DNA from: Winogradskyella schleiferi
GTDB taxonomy: Bacteria; Bacteroidota; Bacteroidia; Flavobacteriales; Flavobacteriaceae
Direction of reading: 5' to 3'
Length of the DNA stretch: 64,000 nucleotides
NCBI RefSeq assembly: GCF_013394655.1
Contig: NZ_CP053351.1
Location: 2,076,501 to 2,140,500, forward strand
Shown: positions 36,219 to 44,973 of the stretch, piece by piece
Layout: every line of letters starts with the position of its first letter
Position numbering within the stretch: the first letter of the stretch is position 1
Notes under the pieces: generated by a model
What the model was told of the DNA's origin: nothing
Databases searched by the model: none
What the model saw: only the letters and a program-made list of their open reading frames with translations
Translations under genes and position numbers: made by a program

Positions 36219-36248
36219 TTGTCATCGCAGAATTTGTTTTTATATTTG
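36219..36248 (+). promoter_or_regulatory. tRNA-Met promoter
   Basis: TTG (36219-36221), 19 bases, then TATATTTG (36241-36248), a consensus Bacteroidota promoter about 62 bases before the tRNA. Confidence 0.8.
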
Positions 36249-36310
36249 CAGCCGCAATTACGTATAGGTTTTAGGGTTCGAAACTCAAAAAAGCGATGTA
36301 ATTGAAAAAT

Positions 36311-36384
36311 GGCGAGGTAGCTCAGTCGGTTAGAGCGTCGGATTCATAACCCGGAGGTCACGAGTTCAATTCTCGTTCTCGCTA
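36311..36384 (+). tRNA. tRNA-Met (anticodon CAT)
   Basis: A 74-base cloverleaf: acceptor GGCGAGG with TCTCGCT (two G-U pairs), D arm GCTC/GAGC, anticodon CAT at 36345-36347 in loop TTCATAA, T stem ACGAG/CTCGT, discriminator A. CCA is not encoded. The anticodon stem has an A-C pair next to the loop. Elongator Met, initiator and tRNA-Ile2 (CAT) cannot be separated from sequence alone; the paired acceptor end argues against the initiator. Its 3' part is the integration target of the island, so bases from 36342 are supplied by the element. Confidence 0.95.
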
Positions 36385-36386
36385 CA
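36342..36386 (+). repeat. attL: 45-bp direct repeat inside tRNA-Met
   Basis: The bases from 36342 (ATTCATAACCCGG...) through 36386 (...TCTCGCTACA) recur exactly at 63438-63482. They cover the anticodon loop to two bases past the tRNA end. Flanking bases differ (G before one, A before the other; C after, G after), which defines the ends of the core. Confidence 0.95.
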
Positions 36387-36406
36387 CATCTTAATTGGTT
36401 ACAAAT

Positions 36407-36438
36407 AAACGGTTTAGTTCACTCTAAACCGTTTTTTT
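36407..36438 (+). terminator. Terminator between tRNA-Met and integrase
   Basis: AAACGGTTTA (36407-36416) and TAAACCGTTT (36425-36434) form a 10-bp stem followed by T. The integrase ATG begins at 36439, the very next base after the T run. Confidence 0.8.
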
Positions 36439-37821
36439 ATGCTTACAATTAATGAATTTCTTACCTTTGAACACGATTTGGAACACGATTCAGAACACGA
36501 TTTGGCACACAAAAGAGATTTTTCACCCCCAAAAATTTACACCGCAAATGGTGATATTTCTAAGCGTTGGTACGTTTATTTTTCATATAGGGATCCAAAG
36601 ACAAATAGGCTTAAACGTCAAAAAAACATCTATGGCAATGCGAACACATATAAAACTAAGGAAGATCGTTTAGCCCTATTAACACGTTATCGCAGAAGAC
36701 TATTAAAATTACTTCAATTAGGTTTTAACCCTTACAGCGATAATACAGAGATTTATAAAACTAAATTTTTAAATGGTCCTTCAAAAAAACCGAGTCAAAA
36801 ACCGACAACGTATAATGAGGCTCAAATTAAGGATCAAAATATAATTCCTAAAGCGAACACAAAACCGAACATAAAACCGAACACCGATAACTCGAAATCG
36901 AAAAATGAATCTACAGAAGAAGTTGGCATGTCTTTAAGTGAAGCTTTTAGCTATAGCTTAAAGTTAAAAGAGAATCAAATTGGTGCCAGGTCGCTAAAAG
37001 ACTATGAGTACACCACAAAGGCATTATTAAAATGGATAGACAAAAACTGCCCAAATGTAAAGACGATTAACCAATTAGATAAAAAAGTAGCATCGAACTT
37101 TTTGAATTCTGTATTAATAACTACGAGTTCTCGCACCAGAAACAATTACAGACTTAATATAAGTAGTTTGTGTCAAGAGTTAGAGAACAACGATATTATT
37201 CAATCCAACCCTATTAAAAAAATAAAGCCATTACGTAGTGTACCAAAACGGAATAAATCTTATACCTCAGCGGAACATAAAAAGATTTTCGAATACTTAA
37301 AGAAAGAAGATCCATTACTTTTACTTTATATAAAATTCATTAGTTATAATTTTTTAAGACCTGTTGAAGTATGCCGTTTACAAATAAAGGATATTAATAT
37401 TGAAGATCAAACCTTGCAATTTAAGGCAAAAAACAGTCCCTTGAAAACAAAATTGATTCCTCAAAAAATAATTAATGAATTACCCGATCTCACTAAATTA
37501 GATCCTGAGTTCTATTTGTTTACACCAATTAAAATTGGAGGCGAATGGACTACTAGTGAAAACAACAAGACTAATTATTTTTCTAAACGCTACAAAACTG
37601 TTGTTAAAGAACACTTTAAATTAGATAAAGATCAAACACTTTACAGCTTTAGGCATACATTCATATCCGTATTGTACCATGCGTTACTAAAAGACTCCTC
37701 ACCATTTGCTGCCAAAAGTAAACTTATGGAAATCACTGGCCATACTACAATGAGTGCGTTAGAAAAGTATCTAAGAGGCATAGATGCCAAATTACCAGAA
37801 GATTATTCTGATTTATTATAA
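36439..37821 (+). CDS. Tyrosine site-specific integrase of the island
   Basis: A 460-residue tyrosine recombinase that should integrate and excise the element at tRNA-Met. Catalytic residues: Arg307 in FLRPVEVCRL, Arg405-His406 in LYSFRHTF, His435 in ITGHTT and Tyr444 in EKYLRGI. Residues 166-265 form the SAM-like core-binding domain, and residues ~35-110 an arm-binding-type domain. Residues ~11-24 (EHD/EHD/EHD) and ~139-150 (NTKPNIKPNT) are encoded by 12-bp-period GAACAC boxes, so the coding DNA itself carries probable arm sites. No promoter is seen between the terminator and the ATG. Confidence 0.93.
   Translation: MLTINEFLTFEHDLEHDSEHDLAHKRDFSPPKIYTANGDISKRWYVYFSYRDPKTNRLKRQKNIYGNANTYKTKEDRLALLTRYRRRLLKLLQLGFNPYSDNTEIYKTKFLNGPSKKPSQKPTTYNEAQIKDQNIIPKANTKPNIKPNTDNSKSKNESTEEVGMSLSEAFSYSLKLKENQIGARSLKDYEYTTKALLKWIDKNCPNVKTINQLDKKVASNFLNSVLITTSSRTRNNYRLNISSLCQELENNDIIQSNPIKKIKPLRSVPKRNKSYTSAEHKKIFEYLKKEDPLLLLYIKFISYNFLRPVEVCRLQIKDINIEDQTLQFKAKNSPLKTKLIPQKIINELPDLTKLDPEFYLFTPIKIGGEWTTSENNKTNYFSKRYKTVVKEHFKLDKDQTLYSFRHTFISVLYHALLKDSSPFAAKSKLMEITGHTTMSALEKYLRGIDAKLPEDYSDLL
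36469..36516 (+). repeat. Left GAACAC iterons, 12-bp period (inside integrase gene)
   Basis: GAACAC or a one-base variant begins at 36469, 36481, 36493 and 36505 (the last reads GCACAC). Three boxes have the form GAACACGATT. The exact 12-bp spacing is close to one helical turn, so proteins bound there would lie near the same face of the DNA. Confidence 0.85.
36855..36890 (+). repeat. Middle GAACAC iterons, 12-bp period
   Basis: GAACAC, GAACAT and GAACAC begin at 36855, 36867 and 36879, again 12 bp apart, within the linker region of the integrase gene. They share the CGAACAYAAAA form with the right-end boxes. Confidence 0.75.
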
Positions 37822-37824
37822 AAT

Positions 37825-38475
37825 ATGAGTGGAACCAATGACATACTGGAACTGAGCACTCAACTTATGAGACCGATCATTTGCTATTTTCCACAAGAAG
37901 TGTTTAACGATATTGACACAAAACATGCTGAAATACTTGAGAAAATACAATTTACAGATACCTTAATACTTCTTGACATTAATGGAGACCCCTATTTATT
38001 TGAAAATAAAATTGAACAAATTGAACTTCTAAAAAAAGAAAAAGTCTTAAAATCGAATACATTAAAACTTATTGAATTTAAAGCTAAATATGACATCGAG
38101 ACCTTTAAATATCATTTTGAATCTTACATTGAAGATTTAGAAACTTGGGTAGAGTCCTCTGATTATATTAGATTAAATGCTAAAACCGAAGCTAGTAATT
38201 ATTTTGAAGAGATCCAACCTTACCTCCAATTGCAATACGATAATTTAAAACAACACCATACAGAACTACTTCAACGCTTTTCTAACGTAATGTATAAACC
38301 GTTAAAAACCGAAGAACTGGTAAAAATAAATATCCCAAAGTCTCAATCTTCAGAAAAACCTAAAAAAGGAAGAGAAAAACGGATTTTACCAAACGATAAT
38401 GAAATTGATAATTACTTGCTAGAAAGTATTTTCGGTTTAGATTTATTAAAAATAAATAAGCAAAAACCGAAATAA
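37825..38475 (+). CDS. Hypothetical protein coupled to integrase
   Basis: A 216-residue, highly charged, mainly helical protein with no signal peptide or membrane segment. Not recognised. It starts 3 bases after the integrase stop, so it is probably made with it; a recombination accessory or excision role is possible but not shown. The C-terminus has a basic stretch (KPKKGREKRILPND). Confidence 0.8.
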   Translation: MSGTNDILELSTQLMRPIICYFPQEVFNDIDTKHAEILEKIQFTDTLILLDINGDPYLFENKIEQIELLKKEKVLKSNTLKLIEFKAKYDIETFKYHFESYIEDLETWVESSDYIRLNAKTEASNYFEEIQPYLQLQYDNLKQHHTELLQRFSNVMYKPLKTEELVKINIPKSQSSEKPKKGREKRILPNDNEIDNYLLESIFGLDLLKINKQKPK

Positions 38476-38483
38476 TCCTTAAA

Positions 38484-38515
38484 TTAGCGTAATACAAACG
38501 TTTATTTTACGCTAA
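38484..38515 (+). promoter_or_regulatory. Inverted repeat abutting the zinc-ribbon gene start
   Basis: TTAGCGTAA (38484-38492) and TTACGCTAA (38507-38515) are perfect complements 14 bases apart. The right arm ends on the base before the ATG at 38516. It could be an operator or a translation-blocking hairpin. Confidence 0.55.
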
Positions 38516-38947
38516 ATGAAAGAATCTCGATTTTATAGTTGTGCCTATTGCTCAAAAGAATATGAACCTAATAGACGTCGTGTACAAAAATATTGTAGTA
38601 ATACGTGTAGATCTAAAGCCCATCATGCCAGAAAAACTATGTCTCAAATAGAAACCACCAATCAAAACAATAAATTAACAGTTCCTGAAAACGTTCCACC
38701 TACTAAACCAGCACAAATGTCCATAGCTGGAGTGGGTAATGCAGCCACAGGTGCCCTTTTGGCTGACGGGCTTAAGAGCCTTTTAACAAAAGATGAAAAT
38801 AAACCTGCTACTAAAGGTGACCTAACTAAGATTTTTGAAAAATTAAACAGTAGATATCATTTGGTAACGAATATGGCACCTAATGCATTAGGACAATATC
38901 CTTACTATGATATGGTTGAGGGTGTGGTTGTTTATTTGAAGACTTAA
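38516..38947 (+). CDS. Zinc-ribbon protein of the integrase module
   Basis: A 143-residue protein. Residues 9-33 form a Cys4 zinc ribbon (CAYC, then CSNTC) followed by basic residues (RSKAHHARK), which fits nucleic-acid binding. A Gly/Ala-rich hydrophobic piece (MSIAGVGNAATGALLADGLKSLL) and a conserved C-terminus follow. Family not recognised. It follows the integrase and its partner on the same strand and converges with hsdR. Confidence 0.78.
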   Translation: MKESRFYSCAYCSKEYEPNRRRVQKYCSNTCRSKAHHARKTMSQIETTNQNNKLTVPENVPPTKPAQMSIAGVGNAATGALLADGLKSLLTKDENKPATKGDLTKIFEKLNSRYHLVTNMAPNALGQYPYYDMVEGVVVYLKT

Positions 38948-38961
38948 TCTACTAATACTAA

Positions 38962-41900
38962 TTAACCATTAAACCTCTTGAAATTCTCTGCCTGCTCAAA
39001 TATCTCCTTGAACACCTCATCTTTTGTTATTGGTGGGTAATCATTTTCAGCTAACAGTATGATCAAATCAACTTTTAATTCGGCTTTAATATCATCACGT
39101 TGATTCCAGTCCGTATATTTTGCCTTATCGTCCACTACTTTTTTAACTTCTTTAGCAAGATGAATTAACTTATCTTCTGGATAATCAAAATCATATTTGT
39201 GTGCTATTGCTTTCAGAATATCATAGAATGCTTTTTCTTCAAAGTCAATGCCCATATCTTGAAAAGAATCTTTCTCCTTTCTAAGCTCATGATATAAATC
39301 AATGATTTCATCAGTAAAATCTTCCAAAACATTACTTTGTAAAATATCTTGTTCACTACGTTCGTTGTATTTATCGACTATACTCTTAAACTTTTTAGAG
39401 AAGTCTATGCCTTGAATTTTATTAGTTTTCTTCAATTCATCAATTGCCTTTTGCAATAACTGTTGTAATAGTTTAATCTTAGTGTTTGGCAATTTTATCT
39501 TTTCAATTTTAGCTAAATAGGCTTCGTCAAAAATGTCTATTTCTTTTTGTGCGTCGTCACCTAATTTAAATATCTCTTCTACACCATCACTTTGCAAAGC
39601 TTCTTTTATCATTTCGCGAACTTTAGCATTCATTTGAGCCGTATCTGGTGCATTTCCCTTTGTAAGCTTAAAAACGATGGAACGAATGGCTAAATAAAAA
39701 TGAATTTGGTCTTTTTGCTCCTCTGTAAAAGCATTGGCACCACAACAAATATCATAAGCTGCTTTCAGACGTTTTACGATATTCATAAAACGTGTTTCAA
39801 TGTTTTTGGTGCGCTGTACAAATTCTGCTCCTAAGTTTAAACAATCTAATCGCTTGATACCTTCTCCAAAAAAATAGTCTGAAACATCAAACTTATGAAA
39901 CAACTTAGCCAATAAATCTAATTGGTCTTTAACAACTACTATAGAGGTTTCTATATCCTCAAAATTTTGACCATCGACAGCTGAATACTGTTTTAAGGCT
40001 AAATTCATTTGCTTTTTAAATCCAATATAATCCACCACTAAACCTTTTGATTTCGATTTATATTTACGGTTGACTCTAGAAATGGTTTGAATCAAATTGT
40101 GTTGCTGTATAGGTTTATCTATATACATGGTGTCTAAAAAAGGCACATCAAAACCTGTTAGCCACATATCCACCACAATAGCAATTTTAAAGTTGGACTT
40201 TTCATTTTTAAACTGTCTGTCTAACTCCTTTCTATCGTCTTTTGTACCCAATAAGTCGTACATATCTTTTGGGTCGTCCTTACCACGCGTCATTATCATT
40301 TTAACGCGCTCCATCGGTTTGATTTCTTTTTGCTCTTTGCCTGTTAATGTAGAACCTTCTTCAAAAGCTTTTACTAATGTCCATTCTGGTCTTAAGGCAA
40401 TAATTTCTTTATATAGTTGAAAAGCTATTGGTCTAGAACTACATACAAACAAGGCTTTTCCTTTAATGGTTGCACCTTCAATGATCCTAGTTTCGTAGTG
40501 CTTAACAAAATCTTCAGCAACTGCCTTTATGCGGTCAGGATCTCCAATAATGGCATTCATATTAGCAGAGGCTTTCTTACTTTCCTCTATTTGATAATCA
40601 TTAGCACCTTCTTCTTCGCACATTCTATAATACTCCTCTATCTCGTAGAGTTTCTTATTTTCTAGAACTACTTTTGCTGCGCGTCCTTCATAAACTATTC
40701 GAACTGTAATTTCATCTTTTTCAGACTCGGTCATGGTATATGAGTCTATAATATCTCCAAACACATTTAAAGTGGCATCTATTGGTGTGCCTGTAAAACC
40801 AACATAGGTTGCATTAGGCAAGGAATCGTGCAAATATTTGGCAAAGCCATAGGTTTTTTCTACGCCGTATTCAGTTACTTTTATTTTTTGATCTAGGTTT
40901 ATTTGACTTCTGTGGGCTTCATCAGAAATACAAATCACATTAGTTCTGTCCGTTAACAATTCCAAATCTTCTGTAAACTTATGAATGGTGGTTAGGAACA
41001 CTCCTCCACTTTTTCTGCCTTTCAATAACTTTTTTAATTCTTTTCTACTTTCTACACTTATAATATTATTATCACCAATGTAGGCTTTAGCGTTCGTAAA
41101 CTGTCCTGATAATTGATCGTCCAAATCAGTTCGGTCTGTAATAATTATTAAGGTTGGACTTTTAAAGTGTGGACTTCGCATAAGCAGTCTAGACAAAAAC
41201 AACATGGTGTAGCTTTTACCACAACCAGTAGCACCGAAATATGTACCTCCTTTTCCGTCTCCCTCTGGTTTTTGATGCAACTTTATATTTTCTAATAACT
41301 TTGTTGCCGCGTAAAATTGTGGATAACGACACACAATTTTCAACTCATGTTTGTTGCTATCAGGAAAGTATATAAAGTGATGTATTACTCGTCTTAATCT
41401 GTTTTTATTAAACAAACCTTGAATCATAGTGTACATACTATTTATACCATCTACCTCCTTATCTAAACCTAGTACTTTTCGCCAGGCATAATAAAACTCA
41501 TAGTTAGCAAAAAACGAACCCATTTTACTGTTTACACCATCACTAATCACACAAAAGGCATTGTATTTAAATAACTCTGGAATATCACGTCTGTAACGTG
41601 TAGTTAATTGTACATAGGCATCGTGTATGGTGGTATTTTCTCGTATAGCAGTTTTAAACTCAAAGACTACTAAGGGCAAGCCATTGATATATAATATACC
41701 GTCAGGAATGCGTTTTTCATAGCCGTAAATCTCTAACTGATTGACTATTTTATAGCTATTGCTATCTGTATCTGAGTAATCTATAAGGTGAATGTATAAG
41801 TCTTTTTGAGAACGGTCTTCACGCTCTAACTGAAAACCATTGCTAACCAATTTCATAATTTGCTTATTGGACTCATAAAGGTCTGAAGAACTAAACATCT

Positions 41901-42105
41901 CTAATTTACGTATAACACTGTTAATTTCGGTATCTGTTATATTGTCGCTTTTATATTGGTTTTGCAAATAGTTTTTAATATCCGTTTTAATGAGCACATC
42001 ATTAGGTTGGCGCACAATGTTGTTCCCTAAGACATGAGGGATACCTTCATTACCCAACAATTCTATAAAAACATGCTCTAATTCTGCTTCTGTGAATTTA
42101 CTCAT
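38962..42105 (-). CDS. hsdR: Type I restriction endonuclease subunit R
   Basis: A 1047-residue complete HsdR. Nuclease core PD-ExK: Asp135 in RIPDGILYI, Glu149 and Lys151 in VVFEFK. Helicase motor: GATGCGKS (291-298), DEAHRS (395-400), GFTGTP (436-441). The C-terminal ~300 residues bind HsdM/S. It translocates and cuts unmodified DNA. It is the last gene of a six-gene hsdM-to-hsdR operon, 8 bases after the exported-protein gene. Confidence 0.96.
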   Translation of the reverse strand: MSKFTEAELEHVFIELLGNEGIPHVLGNNIVRQPNDVLIKTDIKNYLQNQYKSDNITDTEINSVIRKLEMFSSSDLYESNKQIMKLVSNGFQLEREDRSQKDLYIHLIDYSDTDSNSYKIVNQLEIYGYEKRIPDGILYINGLPLVVFEFKTAIRENTTIHDAYVQLTTRYRRDIPELFKYNAFCVISDGVNSKMGSFFANYEFYYAWRKVLGLDKEVDGINSMYTMIQGLFNKNRLRRVIHHFIYFPDSNKHELKIVCRYPQFYAATKLLENIKLHQKPEGDGKGGTYFGATGCGKSYTMLFLSRLLMRSPHFKSPTLIIITDRTDLDDQLSGQFTNAKAYIGDNNIISVESRKELKKLLKGRKSGGVFLTTIHKFTEDLELLTDRTNVICISDEAHRSQINLDQKIKVTEYGVEKTYGFAKYLHDSLPNATYVGFTGTPIDATLNVFGDIIDSYTMTESEKDEITVRIVYEGRAAKVVLENKKLYEIEEYYRMCEEEGANDYQIEESKKASANMNAIIGDPDRIKAVAEDFVKHYETRIIEGATIKGKALFVCSSRPIAFQLYKEIIALRPEWTLVKAFEEGSTLTGKEQKEIKPMERVKMIMTRGKDDPKDMYDLLGTKDDRKELDRQFKNEKSNFKIAIVVDMWLTGFDVPFLDTMYIDKPIQQHNLIQTISRVNRKYKSKSKGLVVDYIGFKKQMNLALKQYSAVDGQNFEDIETSIVVVKDQLDLLAKLFHKFDVSDYFFGEGIKRLDCLNLGAEFVQRTKNIETRFMNIVKRLKAAYDICCGANAFTEEQKDQIHFYLAIRSIVFKLTKGNAPDTAQMNAKVREMIKEALQSDGVEEIFKLGDDAQKEIDIFDEAYLAKIEKIKLPNTKIKLLQQLLQKAIDELKKTNKIQGIDFSKKFKSIVDKYNERSEQDILQSNVLEDFTDEIIDLYHELRKEKDSFQDMGIDFEEKAFYDILKAIAHKYDFDYPEDKLIHLAKEVKKVVDDKAKYTDWNQRDDIKAELKVDLIILLAENDYPPITKDEVFKEIFEQAENFKRFNG

Positions 42106-42113
42106 CTTATCGT

Positions 42114-43139
42114 TTAATTTTCTAAGTACAACTCTTTTGTATGGGTTACATGAGGTGTCTTAATCTCTCTTACATCAAATTCTTGTTCTAATACAATAGC
42201 TGCGATACTTACTAAAACATTAATGCCATAAGTAGTGTCTGGGTTTTTAATTCCTAAATATATTTGTTGAGAAAACGAATTACCGACCTCAACATTTGCT
42301 GCTATAATATTTTCTCTAGTTCCTATAGAATAATGACTAAAATTATTTTTATTCAAAAATAAGTTTAGGTTTGCATGATCTAATAAATACACATCACAAT
42401 AGTCTGCTCCTGGAGGATTAGCTAATTGGTCAATTGCAAATCCTAAACTTCCTGAATTATCAATCAATCTAGATAAGTCTGAAACCAAATTAATTTGGCT
42501 CGATGTACTTTCAATAATGTTATTATCTCTAAAAGCAGATACTGTATAATACCATTTTACAGTGTTTACAGGTAAATTAAATGGTAACGCTACCCTAGAT
42601 TTACCACCTTTAAAGTAGGCATTAGAACCACTATTCACATAAAAGTGTTGGTTTTCAGTAATTTTTTTTACCTGATAAGCTTCACTTTTTACGTAACGTG
42701 CTTGCCTCACTGTGTAGGTTGTATCTGTCAAAGTACGTTGTTTAACTGTTGTGTTAAAATATGCCAATTCCTCTGATACTGGAATCCTATCTATTCTAAA
42801 TTTACATATACGCCTTGCTAAAGAAGTACTTTCGAACTTAAAAATATAAATTCCAGTTTTTTTTATCGTAATTTCTTTATTGTCAATATTTACTACATTA
42901 AAATCAGAGAATATATTAGAGCCTTTATACTCTAATACCTTAAATTTTTTAAGCTTTTTACCTCTTTCTTCAGAGTAGTTAATTATTATTTTGTCTCCTT
43001 CAGCAAATCCATAAGCCAACTCATGTGTTGTCATTGCGGACATTCTAAAATTTAAATCGACGACGTTTATTGGGTTAGTTTCTGCTTGTGATTGTATTGA
43101 AATAGTAAGTAATAATTGTAGTAGGTAAAATTGTTTCAT
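42114..43139 (-). CDS. Exported hypothetical protein inside the restriction operon
   Basis: A 341-residue protein with a Sec signal peptide (MKQFYLLQLLLTISIQSQAE). The body is beta-rich: one domain around KKTGIYIFKFESTSLARR resembles a GOLD-like beta-sandwich, followed by LPVNTVKWYYTVSAFR and a late NPDTTYGINVLVSIAAIV segment. Similar exported proteins of unknown function occur in Bacteroidota. An envelope protein between hsdS and hsdR is unexpected. Gaps to its neighbours are 8 and 27 bases, so it is cotranscribed with the nuclease genes. Confidence 0.8.
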   Translation of the reverse strand: MKQFYLLQLLLTISIQSQAETNPINVVDLNFRMSAMTTHELAYGFAEGDKIIINYSEERGKKLKKFKVLEYKGSNIFSDFNVVNIDNKEITIKKTGIYIFKFESTSLARRICKFRIDRIPVSEELAYFNTTVKQRTLTDTTYTVRQARYVKSEAYQVKKITENQHFYVNSGSNAYFKGGKSRVALPFNLPVNTVKWYYTVSAFRDNNIIESTSSQINLVSDLSRLIDNSGSLGFAIDQLANPPGADYCDVYLLDHANLNLFLNKNNFSHYSIGTRENIIAANVEVGNSFSQQIYLGIKNPDTTYGINVLVSIAAIVLEQEFDVREIKTPHVTHTKELYLEN

Positions 43140-43166
43140 TTTTTTCTTATTGGGTTTTAACTTAAT

Positions 43167-44957
43167 TTACAATTGCTCGTAGTACTTTTTAATTTTAGCA
43201 GCCATTAATTTACGTCTCTTTATTAAGAAATCTTTATAATCTAAATGAATAGCTGTATATAATTTATTAGGTATATCATTTAACAAAAGATTTTCTTCTA
43301 ATCCTTTTCTAGAATCTAAGGTGCTAATATCAAAAACACCAGACTGTATTTGTTCCATAACTTTAGACAAATAGTCTTTTGGTGTTAACATGCCGATTTT
43401 AATATTAGTAGCTTGTTCGGTATAGACAAAATTAGCTACTTGATTGTATTGTTTTGGAGCATAGCTATTTTGAGCTAAATATTTTTTTGGAAAAATATGA
43501 TGTACATCACCTCTTTGTTCAATAAGGCTACTTATTTTCATACTTTTTGATAAAAACGCAGGTGCGTTACCATAACATTGTGCTGCTAAATAGACGTTGT
43601 AAGCATTATTATTAATACTAGAGGATTCTAACTGACTTACTAATGCAAAATCCCAAAACCCTTCCCCTAAATAGTTTTGTTCCATTTGCTTTAAATAGAC
43701 TTCTATCCCTTTTTCATTAATTTGCTTAATATCTTCATCTATCATGGATTCTGCAGAACCAGAATAACGCCCAATTAATAATGACATTACTAACCAACGC
43801 TTAACGTAATGCTGAATTTCAGATTCTGGCATCCCTTGATTTCGTAATTTTAAATACAAGGCATACGAAAAGTTTAAACTATTTTTTGACGAGATTAGTT
43901 TTTGATTGATTAAACCTGCCGACTTTATCAGCATAATAAAGCGTTGATAACTTGTTTGGTTAGCAAAATCCATTAAGCCTTCTGATAGCATTTGATAACT
44001 GCGTTCTGCAATATCGTTTTCATAAGTCCTGGTCTCAAAATTACGTCCAGAGAGTAACGCTACTAAATCGCTAAACTTTCCGCGACTAAATTTATATGTA
44101 AATGCTACACGCAACACATCAATGTATTCTGGCACATATAAATCATCATGACCAGAAGCCATCCATTTTATGGCACTGTAATACTTATGTTGCGAAAACT
44201 CTTTATCGTTATCTAGAATATGCTTATTAAAATCCTTATCTACAATGAGACGACAAAAGTAATCTACCAGCTTTCGCATTTTGTTACCTTCATGCGCCTC
44301 ATCAGAAGCTATTTTAGACATTACAAAATCTGCGTTACTCAATACAACCCCTTTTTGGTTGATACGAATAAAAATATCTGTAACCGTATCTATGTCTAAA
44401 GAGTGGTCTAATTCTATTATACCCACTTGCTTGGTTTTTATACGTTTTAAACTTTCTATGCGATCTTCAATTAAATCCTCATCAGCTTCTGGGTTTAGTT
44501 TTAGATATTCTCTTATAGCTTTTGTTATAGAGATCTCATCGTTTATTATGGGATTGATGTTATTAATCCATTCTGGGCTTTTCTCAAATGCTTTATTTAG
44601 CACCTCAAATGTTTCAGTAATTGGGTTAAAGGCAATACGTATATTAATTTCCTTATAGTTTTTATTTAGTACACGTTGCCCAACTACAGCAGCTGTTAAG
44701 GCCGTAATACGTTGTTGCCCATCTATTAATACTTTTTTGCCAGCAGAGAGTTCTCCGTTTTTTAGTTTTACGTCTGGATTACGCCATGTAATGATATAGC
44801 CTACAGGATAGCCTTGATATAACGAGTCTATTAAGTCTCTTACCTTTTTACTTTTCCAAACAAAAGGGCGTTGTATTTCTGGTATTGCTATTTCGCCAGA
44901 CTTTATCCAGCTTAATAAGGTTTCTACGGGTTGTTGGTGTACTGAGTATTTTGACAT
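43167..44957 (-). CDS. DUF262 + HNH (GmrSD-like) nuclease
   Basis: A 596-residue protein. The N-terminal DUF262 (ParB/sulfiredoxin-like) domain has IPEIQRPFVWK and the hallmark IDGQQRIT (DGQQR at 79-83). The C-terminal HNH/DUF1524-like nuclease has GDVHHIFPKKYL (about 483-494) and a later Asn (TNIKIG). Related proteins (GmrSD, BrxU, SspE) cut modified phage DNA with NTP-dependent control. Both domains look intact. It lies between the KAP NTPase and the exported protein with gaps of 16 and 27 bases. Confidence 0.93.
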   Translation of the reverse strand: MSKYSVHQQPVETLLSWIKSGEIAIPEIQRPFVWKSKKVRDLIDSLYQGYPVGYIITWRNPDVKLKNGELSAGKKVLIDGQQRITALTAAVVGQRVLNKNYKEINIRIAFNPITETFEVLNKAFEKSPEWINNINPIINDEISITKAIREYLKLNPEADEDLIEDRIESLKRIKTKQVGIIELDHSLDIDTVTDIFIRINQKGVVLSNADFVMSKIASDEAHEGNKMRKLVDYFCRLIVDKDFNKHILDNDKEFSQHKYYSAIKWMASGHDDLYVPEYIDVLRVAFTYKFSRGKFSDLVALLSGRNFETRTYENDIAERSYQMLSEGLMDFANQTSYQRFIMLIKSAGLINQKLISSKNSLNFSYALYLKLRNQGMPESEIQHYVKRWLVMSLLIGRYSGSAESMIDEDIKQINEKGIEVYLKQMEQNYLGEGFWDFALVSQLESSSINNNAYNVYLAAQCYGNAPAFLSKSMKISSLIEQRGDVHHIFPKKYLAQNSYAPKQYNQVANFVYTEQATNIKIGMLTPKDYLSKVMEQIQSGVFDISTLDSRKGLEENLLLNDIPNKLYTAIHLDYKDFLIKRRKLMAAKIKKYYEQL

Positions 44958-44973
44958 TTTACTTTTTAATTAT

